Shown: positions 1 to 13,600 of the stretch, in pieces
How the letters are laid out: every line of letters starts with the position of its first letter
Numbering within the stretch: the stretch's first letter is position 1
Assembly: GCA_964036155.1 (NCBI GenBank)
Contig: OZ038423.1
Location: 36,657,249 to 36,721,248 of the forward strand
Source: Diploscapter coronatus
Lineage: Eukaryota > Nematoda > Chromadorea > Rhabditida > Rhabditidae
DNA length: 64,000 nt
Direction: 5' to 3'
The notes under the pieces: model-generated
Told to the model about the DNA's origin: nothing
Database searches by the model: none
Seen by the model: the letters and a program-made list of their open reading frames with translations, nothing else
Program-made: the position numbers and the translations under genes

Positions 1-1145
1 GCATTGACCCTGGCCTCGTATTCCTTGGAAAGATCGCCCAGTCTTTCAGCGAGTCGCTTGTTGTCATCGGCCAGCGAATCAGATCGCTCTCTGCCTTCCT
101 TCATGTTTCTTTCGATTTCCTGCAAATATTCCCTTCCTTCAAAACTGGAACTTTCAGACTCTTATTTTTTCCACCAAAATTCATGTAAGAATTTTATCTT
201 TCAAAAATTTCCATTTTTCAAGAAAGCTCACAGAAAGCGTTCCTCTCAACTGTTCGACGGCCTTCTGTCTTTCAGCCTCCAACATCTTCACTTTGTTCAC
301 GCTATCTTCGCGAATCTAAAATTTTTCTTTAAAATTTTTCCAACTCATGAAAAGTACTTGTTTGTTCATTTTCTGGAGTTCTCTGCAGAGCTCTTCCAGC
401 TTGCTTTTGGCTTCTTCGGTTCGAAGGAGGATCTGAGATTTTCATAATTAACTTTCAGACAAGGAATGGGAATTATTCTTTTCGAGAAAAGATCACGTTT
501 CTTAACAAATCTTTAGTTTTTTAAGATAATATTTGCGCGGGTTGGGGGTTATTTGTACAAAAATAGTAGGAGCTTTCCTCGTAAATTTTAGCACAATCAC
601 TCCGTTTGAGGTACAGGTCGCCCTCAACCCAGCACATTTGCAAGATTCTTCTTCAAGAAAACTAGATTTCTAAGAAAATGGTTTCAACCTGATTAGCCTT
701 GTCGAGTTTCTTCTCCAATTGGGCATTGGCCTTTGTGAGAGTGTCGACCTGCCCGACCTTCTGTCGTAGCTGTACGTTCTGCGCCTCGCTTTCCGCCAGT
801 TGTGACACGACTTTCGCGAGCTTGTCTTCCAGCGAGAGACCGTCCAGCGACTTCATTATGGTTGCCACGTCTACAAGTTTCAAGTTTTAAGCTAGATCAT
901 AAAAATCATAAGATAAGCTATTTATAAATAAAATAGTTTCACAATCCTACAGATCTGTTGATTGTAATTATGAAAAATGTTAATATTTAGCATCTTAGAT
1001 TTTTTTTTTTAAATTTCTGACCTGGTGCCTGACTTTGTGCTCCCTTATTCTTCATCCCTTTGCTGCTCTTTGCCTTCGCAGCCACACTTGACGTGTCGCT
1101 CGCCAATTTTGCTCCCTTTGGTGTTATGGCAGTTTGATCACTTTT
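1..1145 (-). CDS. Taxilin-family coiled-coil protein, partial (3' end beyond window)
   Basis: Exons read on the minus strand are 1145-1022, 870-689, 432-358, 315-232 and 119-1 (continuing off the left edge). All junctions have GT donors, AG acceptors and consistent phase. The peptide is an almost continuous coiled coil. Stretches such as SKLEELCRELQKMNK and DDNKRLAERLGDLSKEY line up with the conserved core of animal taxilins (LEVLCRELQRQNK and QENMELAERLKKLIEQY, from memory of the family). Taxilins bind syntaxins and are linked to vesicle traffic. The N-terminal part (exon 1145-1022) is short, basic and Ser/Ala-rich, and a further 5' exon with the start codon was not resolved. The family call rests on motif order rather than on a search. 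Another long coiled-coil protein is possible but less likely. Confidence 0.8.
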
Positions 1146-1995
1146 CTGAAAGGAACAAACGGAATTATCAAGCTTCGAAGAAAATACAATCACATTTAGG
1201 ACATTCCCTCCCTATCAATGCAATTTCCACGAAAAATACAGTATCTCTAGCGAAATAGCATGGAAAGAGATGGAGAGTGGAGAATTTGTCAAATCTGAAG
1301 CTGATCAAGTGAGAGTCATACAGATATACGGTTGATAACGACTGGAGCAAAAGAAGATAAGATAAGAAGGAATCAGAGGGGAAGATTTGGGGATAAAGAA
1401 GGGAGAGTAAATACTGCCGTGAGTTGGGATGGAAGAGGGAAGACAGATAGAGAGATGTAGAGATGTAGAAATGGGGTAGGGTAGAGGAGGACGGTGTAAT
1501 TTTGAGAGGAGCTCTTTTCAAGGGGGAGAGAAAGAGAAAGAAAGAGAGAAGTTGCAGCAAGCATACAGCACATGATGCATTGCTTTTCTATACTTTTCCT
1601 CCCATTCCATTCTTTCTTTTTTCCTCCCAAAAATCCCGTACCTGAAGCAGACCTGAAGAGAAACGACCATTCGAAAACTACAAAACAACAAGACATGAGA
1701 AATAGCCTGGGAAAGACTTGTAATTCTTCTTCCAGTGGTATTTCGCTACGCCTTGTAATTAAGCAATTTTTAACAAGAAAAAATAATAAGAAATAAAACT
1801 TCGAATCAAGTATTCCAGCGTTTTAAACGCTATGATTTTCAAGTAAAAATTTAAAAATATATTTTTTTCTAAATGAAAAAAACCACCGAACAAATTCAAT
1901 AAACTTGATGGTACATGACAACCCGAAACAAAAATAAATAACCAGTTTGGAAAAGTGAAAGAATAAAGAATGAAGAAATTTGGCACCGCTTTTGT
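1146..1995. other. Gap between the taxilin and nuclear-protein genes
   Basis: No convincing gene is seen. Positions 1370-1550 are strongly purine-rich on the plus strand (repeats of gagagatgtagagatgtaga type). The rest is A/T-rich. An unresolved 5' exon of the taxilin gene probably lies here. Confidence 0.5.
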
Positions 1996-4637
1996 CTATT
2001 CGCCTTTCAACTTGAGTTTCTTGCTCAGAACGGACAGAGGAATGTCGTCGTCTTCATCTTCCAAATTTGAGTCGACTTTGACCAGCTTGATTGGTACCTA
2101 AATTTTTAAATTAAAAATTTTAATAGAAAGAAATAAGAAACACCGTAGCGTTGAGCGCTCTTATCGGAGCAGAACTGCGGGTTTTGAACGGGGACAGCCG
2201 CGTTGCAACTGGGAAGAGTTTCGGGCGATAGTCGCCTGAAATTTAGGTTTAGGAATTTCTCAACCCCGTAAGAAAATAAACTTTTATATCATTCGGTGTT
2301 TTTCTGCTAATATTTTGTTTTTTCCTACTTTTTAAAAATTAGATCTGTGTCCATATTCATAAACGCATCGAGAGGCTTTCGGACGCCTCCCGATGCGTTT
2401 ATGAATACAGGCAGTTCTGGCAGTAAACTAAAAGTTACTTACAATCAGGCGAATTGATTCTCCTCTTCTTACTGGATCCAGGAGTTCCCTTCGCTTTTGC
2501 AGGTGTTTGTTCCCTCTTCCTCTTCTTCGACTCCTTCTTTCCGCTCTTGTCCTTCCTCTTGATAAGTTGAGCCAGTGGAATGTCATCGTCATCATCTACA
2601 GTATCCCTTTCATTCGTCCTTTTCAGCACTCGCTCAGCAGTTTTATCGTCCAACGTCATCAACAGAGGCAGGTGGTCGTCTTCAGAATAGGTCACTGAAG
2701 ATTCAAGTTTTAGAAAAATATCTAGACTATTGCAATTGCACTTCGACGTAAAATTTCAGTTTTCTAAAAATAACATTTTTAACGATAGGCTAGAAAAGGA
2801 AAATTGAAGGAACAAAATTATAATGCTCTTTCAAATCCAAATAACAAAAAAATCTACTCACCAACTTTCCTTGCAGATCTGCGAGGCGTCAGATTCCCCG
2901 TTTCATTGCCGTTCTCACCGGTTGAAGTAGTCTGCTCCAACATGTCCTGAAAATGCAACATCAGAATGAATTCAACTTGCATTTATCGAACCTGCATAGG
3001 AGGATGATATTCATCTCCACTCTCGTCTTCATCAGAACTCTCTCCATCTTCCTTGAGGCGACGTCGAGATTTCTTCTGACCAGAAGACTTTCCACTTTTC
3101 GGAGTAGTTCTGTAATCCTATTCTTTAGAAAAAAATAATAGCTATCGTTTTTCTTAAAAAATTCAATTTGGCTTTATTTTTATCGAATTCTTTTCCCAAG
3201 TGAGTGAATTTTTCAAACAGTTAGAAATTTCTTACTCTTCCAGTTCCAGAATCCGTTTGTGTCGTTCCTTCATAAGTGTGACGGACCTGGGAGTGGGTGG
3301 TTTTGGGGATGAAGTGGAGGGCTGCATGACTTGTTTGATGGTCAGAGTGCGGTGCGGGGACTTGTCCGCGAAGAATCTGCTGCCTGAGGGCGAGAAGGAG
3401 CGGAGCTGAAAATTCATTCCTTCAATTTTCTCTTCAAAATTCCATGGCCTCTTGTATTTTCTCCATTCATCAACCAATATTTGTCAAATTCACCAGATTT
3501 GTTTTCTTTTTCTTACACCCCCTAGTCCCAAAGCACGGTGAGTTTTACAGGAAGCCAAACCCATAAATGATCAACGATATTAACATTAAAGATGATATTG
3601 TAAATGTCAAAAAATCATTGCTATAAAAAAGATCAGAATTACAATTTCAGAGTCCAACTTGGGAACGACGGTTGACTTGGGGATGTTGTAGAAATCGTCG
3701 GGTTTCGCGTCGGAATTCCTGTCGAGCGTTTTGAGGACGTTGTTGCGCAGACTCGAACGCATCGCCAGCATTTCCTCGACTTCCAAGTCGAACGGCGAAA
3801 TTCTGAAAATTGAAAAAAGAACTTCATTGAAAGGTCTATCATTTTTGTGACGATTTTCTTGATAATTTCCAGATATTTCTAGGGGCCACAAACTCCTCCC
3901 CTTGGCATTTTTCGCTTTTGCTCAAAAATGATCATTAAAACCGGAAAAATAGGAAGCAAGTTCCCTTCAAATGCGGTGCTCGCGAAAAATAACTATCAGA
4001 ATCGGTGAATCACCCATAGAAATTGTTGTTCGTTAGAAAACCTTGTCAGGAAGTGCGCGTCCGCAGGCGTTCTCGGCACTTTTATACCAAAAATCATGTT
4101 CATTTTCCTGGTTGATTTTGGTGGTATCTTTCGATCGAAAAGATTTTTCATTTTATTCCTTCTACATCAATATTTTAGCTACATCGTATGACTATTTAGA
4201 GTAGAGAATTCACGGAAATTATAAAACTATGCAAGCCATTTGCGGTCCCTAGATACTTCTTTCTTTATTAGCAAAATTATTCCTCTTCGAAATGGTCGAA
4301 TTTTTTTGAATTCCACGAAATATGTGTAGAAAATCGAATTCTCACGTTCTTTTCGGAGTGTTTTCTTCCTGATTTGTCTGGATGACGTTCTCCTTCGATT
4401 CAGTGGAATTCTGCAAATATTTGTTCTTTCAGAACCCAAAAATAGAACAAAGAATACCAAAGTCTGTTCACTCGGCCCGTCTTCCTGCTCTACTCTGGTG
4501 GCAAAATCATCGGTTCTGCCTGCATTTTGCCTGTTCTTGTCCTCGCCATTCAGCTTGCTTCTCCTCTTTCCAATCCCCGCGTCACAATCCCGACTGTCCG
4601 AATCCGAGTCGCTGCTCCAGGAGAAAATCCCAGGCAT
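1996..4637 (-). CDS. Uncharacterised charged nuclear-type protein, 407 aa
   Basis: Nine exons on the minus strand join in frame: 4637-4458, 4410-4346, 3802-3643, 3405-3236, 3109-2992, 2946-2862, 2694-2443, 2235-2144 and 2097-1996. I do not recognise the family. The product is very polar, with Ser/Asp runs at the N terminus (SWSSDSDSDSRD), many Ser/Thr-Pro sites and several basic clusters that look like nuclear localisation signals (KKRKR, SKKRR). A short motif DDD-IPL occurs twice, as DDDDIPLAQL near residue 290 and DDDIPLSVL in the last exon. The central segment ISPFDLEVEEMLAMRSSL is the most globular-looking part. The start ATG lies four bases after a TTTCAG acceptor, as expected for spliced-leader trans-splicing. 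The gene is divergent from the cap methyltransferase gene, with 509 bp between the two start codons. Chromatin or cell-cycle roles would be guesses. Confidence 0.75.
2354..2407. repeat. Near-perfect hairpin, 23-bp stem with 8-nt loop
   Basis: Left arm 2354-2376 and right arm 2385-2407 are complementary with a single mismatch; the loop is 2377-2384. It lies inside the intron 2236-2442 of the minus-strand nuclear-type protein gene. It could be a tiny palindromic element or a structured RNA. It is shorter than a typical microRNA precursor. Confidence 0.85.
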
Positions 4638-4641
4638 AATC

Positions 4642-4644
4642 CTG
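4642..4644 (-). promoter_or_regulatory. Candidate spliced-leader acceptor before the 407-aa gene
   Basis: On the minus strand a TTTCAG acceptor ends four bases before the start codon at 4637, with no upstream exon needed. In nematodes this arrangement usually marks a trans-splice site. The inference rests on position only. Confidence 0.4.
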
Positions 4645-4648
4645 AAAC

Positions 4649-4803
4649 TCCGAATAGACTTCTCAAGACTCGATCCGCAGAAAATAGTGTCATATCGAGA
4701 GAAAAAGAGCATGTCTTCTCAATCTCTCTCGGAAGATGCACTATTTTTCTGCGGGGCGATTTGCGGGTTTTGCAGGTCGTGCGTTTTGAGAAGTCTGATT
4801 CCA
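4649..4803. mobile_element. Palindromic MITE-like element, copy A
   Basis: Terminal inverted repeats read GAATAGACTTCTCAA on the left and its near-complement at 4786-4800. The inner parts (cgcagaaaaatagtgcat and a gagagaaaaagagc core) are also palindromic. Related copies lie at 33121-33279 and 45577-45710. This copy occupies the 509-bp divergent promoter region and ends about 12 bp upstream of the 407-aa gene's start codon, so it probably supplies 5' UTR or promoter sequence. No coding capacity is seen. Confidence 0.8.
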
Positions 4804-5131
4804 AAAGCAAAAATTCGCGTAAATCGAAAAGCTCGAAAAGCTTCGAACAGCTTTCTCGCGTCGACTTGTAAACACTGCATTTTATCTGATTCTCTGCGCT
4901 CTCATTTTCAACTCACTATTTTGCTCGTTTCTTTTTCGTTTTGATTTTCGAAAGGTGGAATTTTTCAATTTTGTTGTTTGAAAGATTCATTCAGTTCAGC
5001 CACCATGAATTTGGAAAGTTCCTATAGTTTTAGACTAAATGGTATTGGCAGAGAAGAAAATATGAGCTCCCCAAATTGTTGTATTTGAATTGTGTGAACT
5101 TTCAAAGAGTTGGAATTTTCGTTTAATTTAA

Positions 5132-7815
<2,684 letters not shown>

Positions 7816-10644
7816 GAGCAGAAAAATGAAGGAAACGAGGAAGAGTGAGGAATGAAAAAGTAAGCTCAAATGGAGGTTTCGGTATTTTTTAATTATTTTT
7901 TATTATTCGCGATCTCAAACACTCGACTAAACGTGTCAGATTCATATTCACACTTTTGTCAAAGTTTTTTCTTCTGTTTGTTGTTTTTCGAATAGGTAAC
8001 TTGTTTTTTTATTTATTTTATGTTGAGATCAAATGAAATTTTCAATAAAGTTCCTTCAAAAATAACATGGCTGTCATCCATAAAAATTGCCTGTTTTTCC
8101 ACACCAAGCCACTCGCATTTTTCCATCTCTGGACTTTTCTTCATTTATCGCTTTTTTCAATTTCGCGATTTATCAAATCCTCCCAAAACCGCTATGTTTA
8201 GGAAGATGAATTGAGCGCTGAGCGGCATTTCGGAAAGACGATTGTCGATTGGCAATCGAACAGAAGAAGATAGGCAGAAAGCAGGCAGACATACAAGAAC
8301 AAGGCATAAAGAGGACCGCGTTTTTTGCAAGTTCCACTCATTTTTCACATTGGACTTGTTTGGATAAGGAAAATCGATTAATGTAATTCCGCACACCGTA
8401 AATTCATCCTCATGAATTACGTAAAAATTGCCATTTTTATTTCGAAATCCTGTTTCCGGACTTGGGCATGATTTTGCTATACTTTTTCATTTAACTTTCA
8501 ACAACCCTGACTATGACAATGAAATCGGTCATCTTTTATTGTTGTCACAAGGAATTTAAGAATTTTCAAAAGCAACGACAACAAATGACAAAATCTCTTG
8601 TAGAAGAATTCTATAAGCTGTCGAAGATTCCTCTAATTTCAGCACATCGCTCTGGATGAATCACTTCATCTACAGTATCGTCTGATCAAGCAAATCGCGT
8701 GCAGCGGCCGCCTACAACAATAGCTGCGCAGCCGGATCGCCTCGAGGTTAGTTCCCACGATTCTCTTGGCAATTTCCTTTAGAGAGGAGATAAAGCTCTT
8801 CCGGTGTTGAGTCACAGCCGAGTGCATTGAAAGGGACAAGCGTTTGGCGGTGCGTGGCCTTTGGAAAGTTAACCCTTTCTTCTTTTTCTTGTTTATGATA
8901 TTCTGCAAGACTTTCCAATGAAAAGGAAATCAAGAATTGGTTTTTTTGGAATTACCTCTAAAACTGTACAGAAATTGAAATTTGACTCAACTCCTTACAC
9001 TTTTCCAATTTACCTCCATAATCCATAGATGAAAATTATCTCGCGCCTAGCTCATAACTTCACATAATCGTAAATTCGAATTGGAAGTCTCCTGCAAAAC
9101 AGTTTTGCTTGGAAAACAAGTGAAATAACTCTCCCACGTTGTTTTGTTGTAATTCGAAGTGAGGAATATTTTGGCGGATCGAATGAGTTTTGTGTGGGAT
9201 TTTGAGTTGGGGTGATGGCCTTGTCACTGACTTGTAGTGCCCATTCTTGAAAAGAAAAAAGGAACTGTCGAATTACTTTTGTCGAACTTCGATCTAATCA
9301 AGTCATCTTACTGTCTTTCGAGTTTTTCGCCAAAAATGAACAAGTTTTGAAGAACTTCCTGTTTTTCTCTAGACAATAACATTAAAGAAGAAAAAGTTGT
9401 ATGGCTTTCACAAATGAACATTTTGAAGAATTTACAAAAATCTGAAGATAATGAAACGGATTTTATGAAGATCAAAGGTGAACTAAATTGGCCTGTCTTA
9501 TTCATACAATTCATCAACTTTTTGTCTCGGCAAATAACTTATGCATGATGTGTGAAAATCAGCAGTTCGGTGGCGAATTTCTCATTTTCACTGGACTTCG
9601 TTCTCGGAGCGGCTCGAGAAGCACAGCAGCCTCCCTCTATTTGCACCTGCATCTTTGGAAAATTAATTTCGAATCTCGAGAAATTTTGATGAGATTCGAA
9701 ATCAACCTGCAACGGGAGTTGGAAAATTTTGTCTAATTAGCCAAAGCAATTAATCGAACGAAAACGTGAATTATTAAAAATTTCAAATTATTGCACAAAA
9801 ATCATAGGATTTCCGAAAATTCAGCTTTATTTTGCATAAATTCGGCTGGACTGGTCATTTTTCAACGGTTTTCATGCAGATGCGCGCATAGCCATTTTTT
9901 CGAGGATCCGCTTGACAAAAGTGCTTTTTGATTGATGCTAATTGAAGCGATATGCCCTAGGCGCCATGCATTCTGTCAACTAGAACAGACTGACTGACAT
10001 TTTACCGAATTCGGATTGAAATTAGAATATTTTCTTGAAGATCTTATTTGTTCTTCAATTACTTTCAGCAATGAAAATGCTAAAAATTGTATTAAAGTTA
10101 CAGCAAAAATACGATTTTAGAGCTTAAAAATAGCTTTATGATTAAGCTAGGCTAACTTTATCGTAGAATTTAGTTGATCTTCGTGGACTTGTCTGTTTTC
10201 AACGCGATTACCTCTCCCACTCTCCTCTAATTTTTCTGTCCCCTCGTCTATGATGAGTCTTCGCGAGTCCATTTCCATCAATTTCATACTCCCTCTCTTT
10301 CCATTTGCCCACTTCGGGATGACTCCCATAAACTGTGGAATTCTTTCAGATTTTATTCAAAACACGACCACAGACTAGTTGTCGTGTGGCGTTTTTGTTG
10401 AATTCTCATTTTTCGATTCGTCGTTTTTTTCTGCCTTCGGCCTTAGAGGAGAAGGAGGAAGAGAGGGGCTACAGTATCTCCAATTCCTTCTCGAGGGGAG
10501 TGTCTGCCTCTTCTCTTCTCTCCTCCCTCCTTCCCTTTTCTCCCGTGCCCCTTTCCCTTCCCATTCCCTGCCTTATTCGGACAAGTTGGTCTGCCGCGAC
10601 TCGACCCCGCCCCCATCTCGTCTCAGAGCGAACACGAAGCGCCC
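7816..10644. other. Intergenic region upstream of lin-11
   Basis: No gene is supported. The first 250 bp hold the RNMT 3' UTR. The rest is A/T-rich with pyrimidine-rich tracts near 10480-10560. By position it should contain lin-11 regulatory sequence, but I see no specific site that I can name. Confidence 0.45.
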
Positions 10645-13600
10645 ATGAGCGTGTGTGCCGGCTGTGGTTTGCCTATTCTCGACAGGTAAAATCGTCATTT
10701 CATGCTAACTACACGAACTCTCAGTTACCGTATCCCTGTGAAAGTGGCAATTCAATTGATCACCGATGCTTAATAGATATTTCATTTAGTTCTACTGCGG
10801 GTTTTTAATTTTCGGGGCTAATTTTCTCGAGTGAGAAGGGAGAACTGCTGCAGTGCAGGGCATAGAGTGTTTTGAGTTAATTTCGTTCCCCTAACATTTG
10901 CACAGACAAAAAGCCGCGGGCTCAGCAGCAGTAGCATAGTAGCGCGCATTTGTGCCGGTCTCGACTAGAACCTGAATATGGCAGCTGCACGCCTGAAGGC
11001 TGCTGGGGCGTCGAATTATTCACACATTCAGCCTGAATTCTCCAATTCGAGAGTCGCCAGCCAGGCAATTATTATGCATTTCGCTACTTCGATTATGTTC
11101 CTTGTGGGGGGGTTAGGTCTAGTGAATTATCAGTTCTTGCAGAATTTTGTCTTGATCATATTTTTACAAAAGGTAACTTCGCTATTCTAGTCTTTCTTGT
11201 TTCGAAAATAGTTGAAGCCAGAATTGAAATTTTTGCTCTGATTTGATGATTATTATCACTTTTTCATGGAAACTCCTAGACTTGTCGATTCATGGATCCA
11301 TGGATATTCTTTACATTTTATATTTCACCCTTACAAGGCATTGCGCGACTTCTCAAATCTGCTGTTTGCATAAGCAAATGAGTGCTGGAAGGGAGATCTG
11401 TTGTTGGAGAATCCGAAGCAGCATCGCCTTTCCTCTCCCTAGTCCTTGTCCTTCCCAGCTTCATCTCGATTTCACCCGTGAGTCTTGGGCTTAACCCTCG
11501 AAGCGCCTTCTTCGTCTTAGAGTTAGTCTCAGACCTGAAAAATGCAGCAAAATATCTAAGCCTTTTTCCGCAGTGTCTTCACATTCTTTCAAGGGTTACG
11601 GTAGTTGAAAAAAGAGTAAAGGATGGGACTGGAGTTTCTAGGGAAATAACGTTTTTTTTTGTTTGCAAAAATGGACCATTTTTAGGTTTCTGTTCAACGT
11701 GCTTGGAAAGTCGTACCATCAGACCTGTCTGCGGTGCAACGATTGTCTGCTGCCGATGGACGAAACGTGCTTCTCCAGAGATGGGATGATCTTCTGCAAA
11801 CAGGATTTTACTAGGTACAAAGACGATTTCTTCACTTTTGAACTATTTTATCTTTCATGCATTGCCTGAAATTCCAACGTTCTTTGCCATTTTTTGTCAT
11901 AATTTTTCATTTTAGGAGATTCGGCGATCGTTGTGCTGGTTGTGAAGGTCCGTTGGCGAAAGAGGATCTCGTGCGTCGAGCCAGAGACAAAGTTTTCCAC
12001 GTTCACTGTTTCCAGTGCTCTGTTTGTCAACGAAGACTCGATACCGGGGAACAGGTCCGCATTTTTCCCATGTTGAATTTCATTTTTATTTTAGCCGTAA
12101 GAATATTCAATGTTGCCACATTCTTTGATTCTCCGCGAAATTTCGAGATAAAAGGTGAAAACTCGCGCGCAAGAGGAACTAGGAATCAAAATATTGTCCC
12201 CTGAGAAGACGCGCCCTGCCCGTCAAAAAGGCATAAGTCCCTCAGGTGCGAGCGAGTTTTCTAAGGGAACACACGAGGATGAACTTGATTGAAACCTTGA
12301 TAAGATTCTAGAGAAACTTTTACGTTTTTTTCCTGCCGATATCGAATTTTGCGCGCTAATTTTATTTACCACATTGGCAAGGCGCTGGCATCGATTTACG
12401 CAAGAATAATTACCCCACAGAAGGAAAAGAGACGGGGTGAAAAAATGAGGACATAAAATTGGGAATGGGGAGAAAAACTCAGCTGAGGACTGAGCCCAGA
12501 ACGGATTCGGCGAGATGCGGGATAAAATAAGAGGAATCCGCTTAAATCGGCGCTTTATGTGGCAGGATTAGCTAAGCGTACTGCTGGTCCAGGAAAGAAA
12601 GGCTGTAAGGACTGAGCCTGAAATGAGCTTGGAAAAGCCCCTAGAAGAGCCTCTCGGGTAGGCCGATCAGTCTGTAGATTAAGCAGATAAAGTGATAACA
12701 ACGCGAGTTCGCAAACATATCAATAGCAGTTTAGATTTGGATTTGGGCTTAGATTGCAGCAGCGCTTTTGAATCTTAGAATGTTTTTTTTCCAGCGACAA
12801 GAGTTTGGCAGTGTATATCCCGAGAAAATATTAGGCGAAATGCAAAGATGATTAGTAGAAAGGAAAAGTAGTGCATTTTTCAAATGATCGAACTTGACTT
12901 CTTCTTATCAGTACTACGATAGCTCGTTCGTGGTGATAAACCACAAAGTCTGGGTCTTCAAGCAGGAATTGCAATTTCCTTTGTAGCTTCCTTTCTGCAG
13001 GCAGGAAATTGTCTGTGCAGGCAGTCACTGCAGTCATCGTACAGAAGCATCCGATGCATTTTTGGAGAAATAAGGAGTATCTATTCCTCTTGAATCTTGA
13101 AGTCGAGGAAGAAAATGCAAAGAGAGTCACAAGACACAAACACAAAGAAAAGGGGGACTTGACAAAATGCCAAAGAAATTCTAAGTTCAATTCCACTTTA
13201 TTTTGAGAGTTGTAGTTCAATTTTTAGAATTACAAACGTTTCTGAAATGAATAGAAGGGTTTATTTTCAGCTCTATATTCTGGAGGGCAATCGCTTTGTG
13301 TGTCAGCAGGACTTTCAACACGCTACGAAAAGCTCCACTCCTTCATCGACTTCGAATCGCCCTGGTAAGTGAATTTTCAGAATTCGTCATTTTTCCATCT
13401 TGCTAGCCTTATCAAAGAGTATGAGTTCACCTAAAACTTCTAATCCCCACCATTTTCATGCTAATTAGACCTATCCACTTATGCTCTTGTCACCCTCTTC
13501 TCGTGTTACTTTTGCCGCCAAGTCCTTAAATCTGCATGTGCGAAAAGGGTCAATGAGTTTATTGAACTTTCACCCAATTATTTGATAAAAATCATAGTTT

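Noticed and set aside
10335..10808. 157-codon plus-strand frame over lin-11 exon 1
   Set aside because: A chance frame through pyrimidine-rich DNA. The overlapping frame with the LIM cysteines is the real one.
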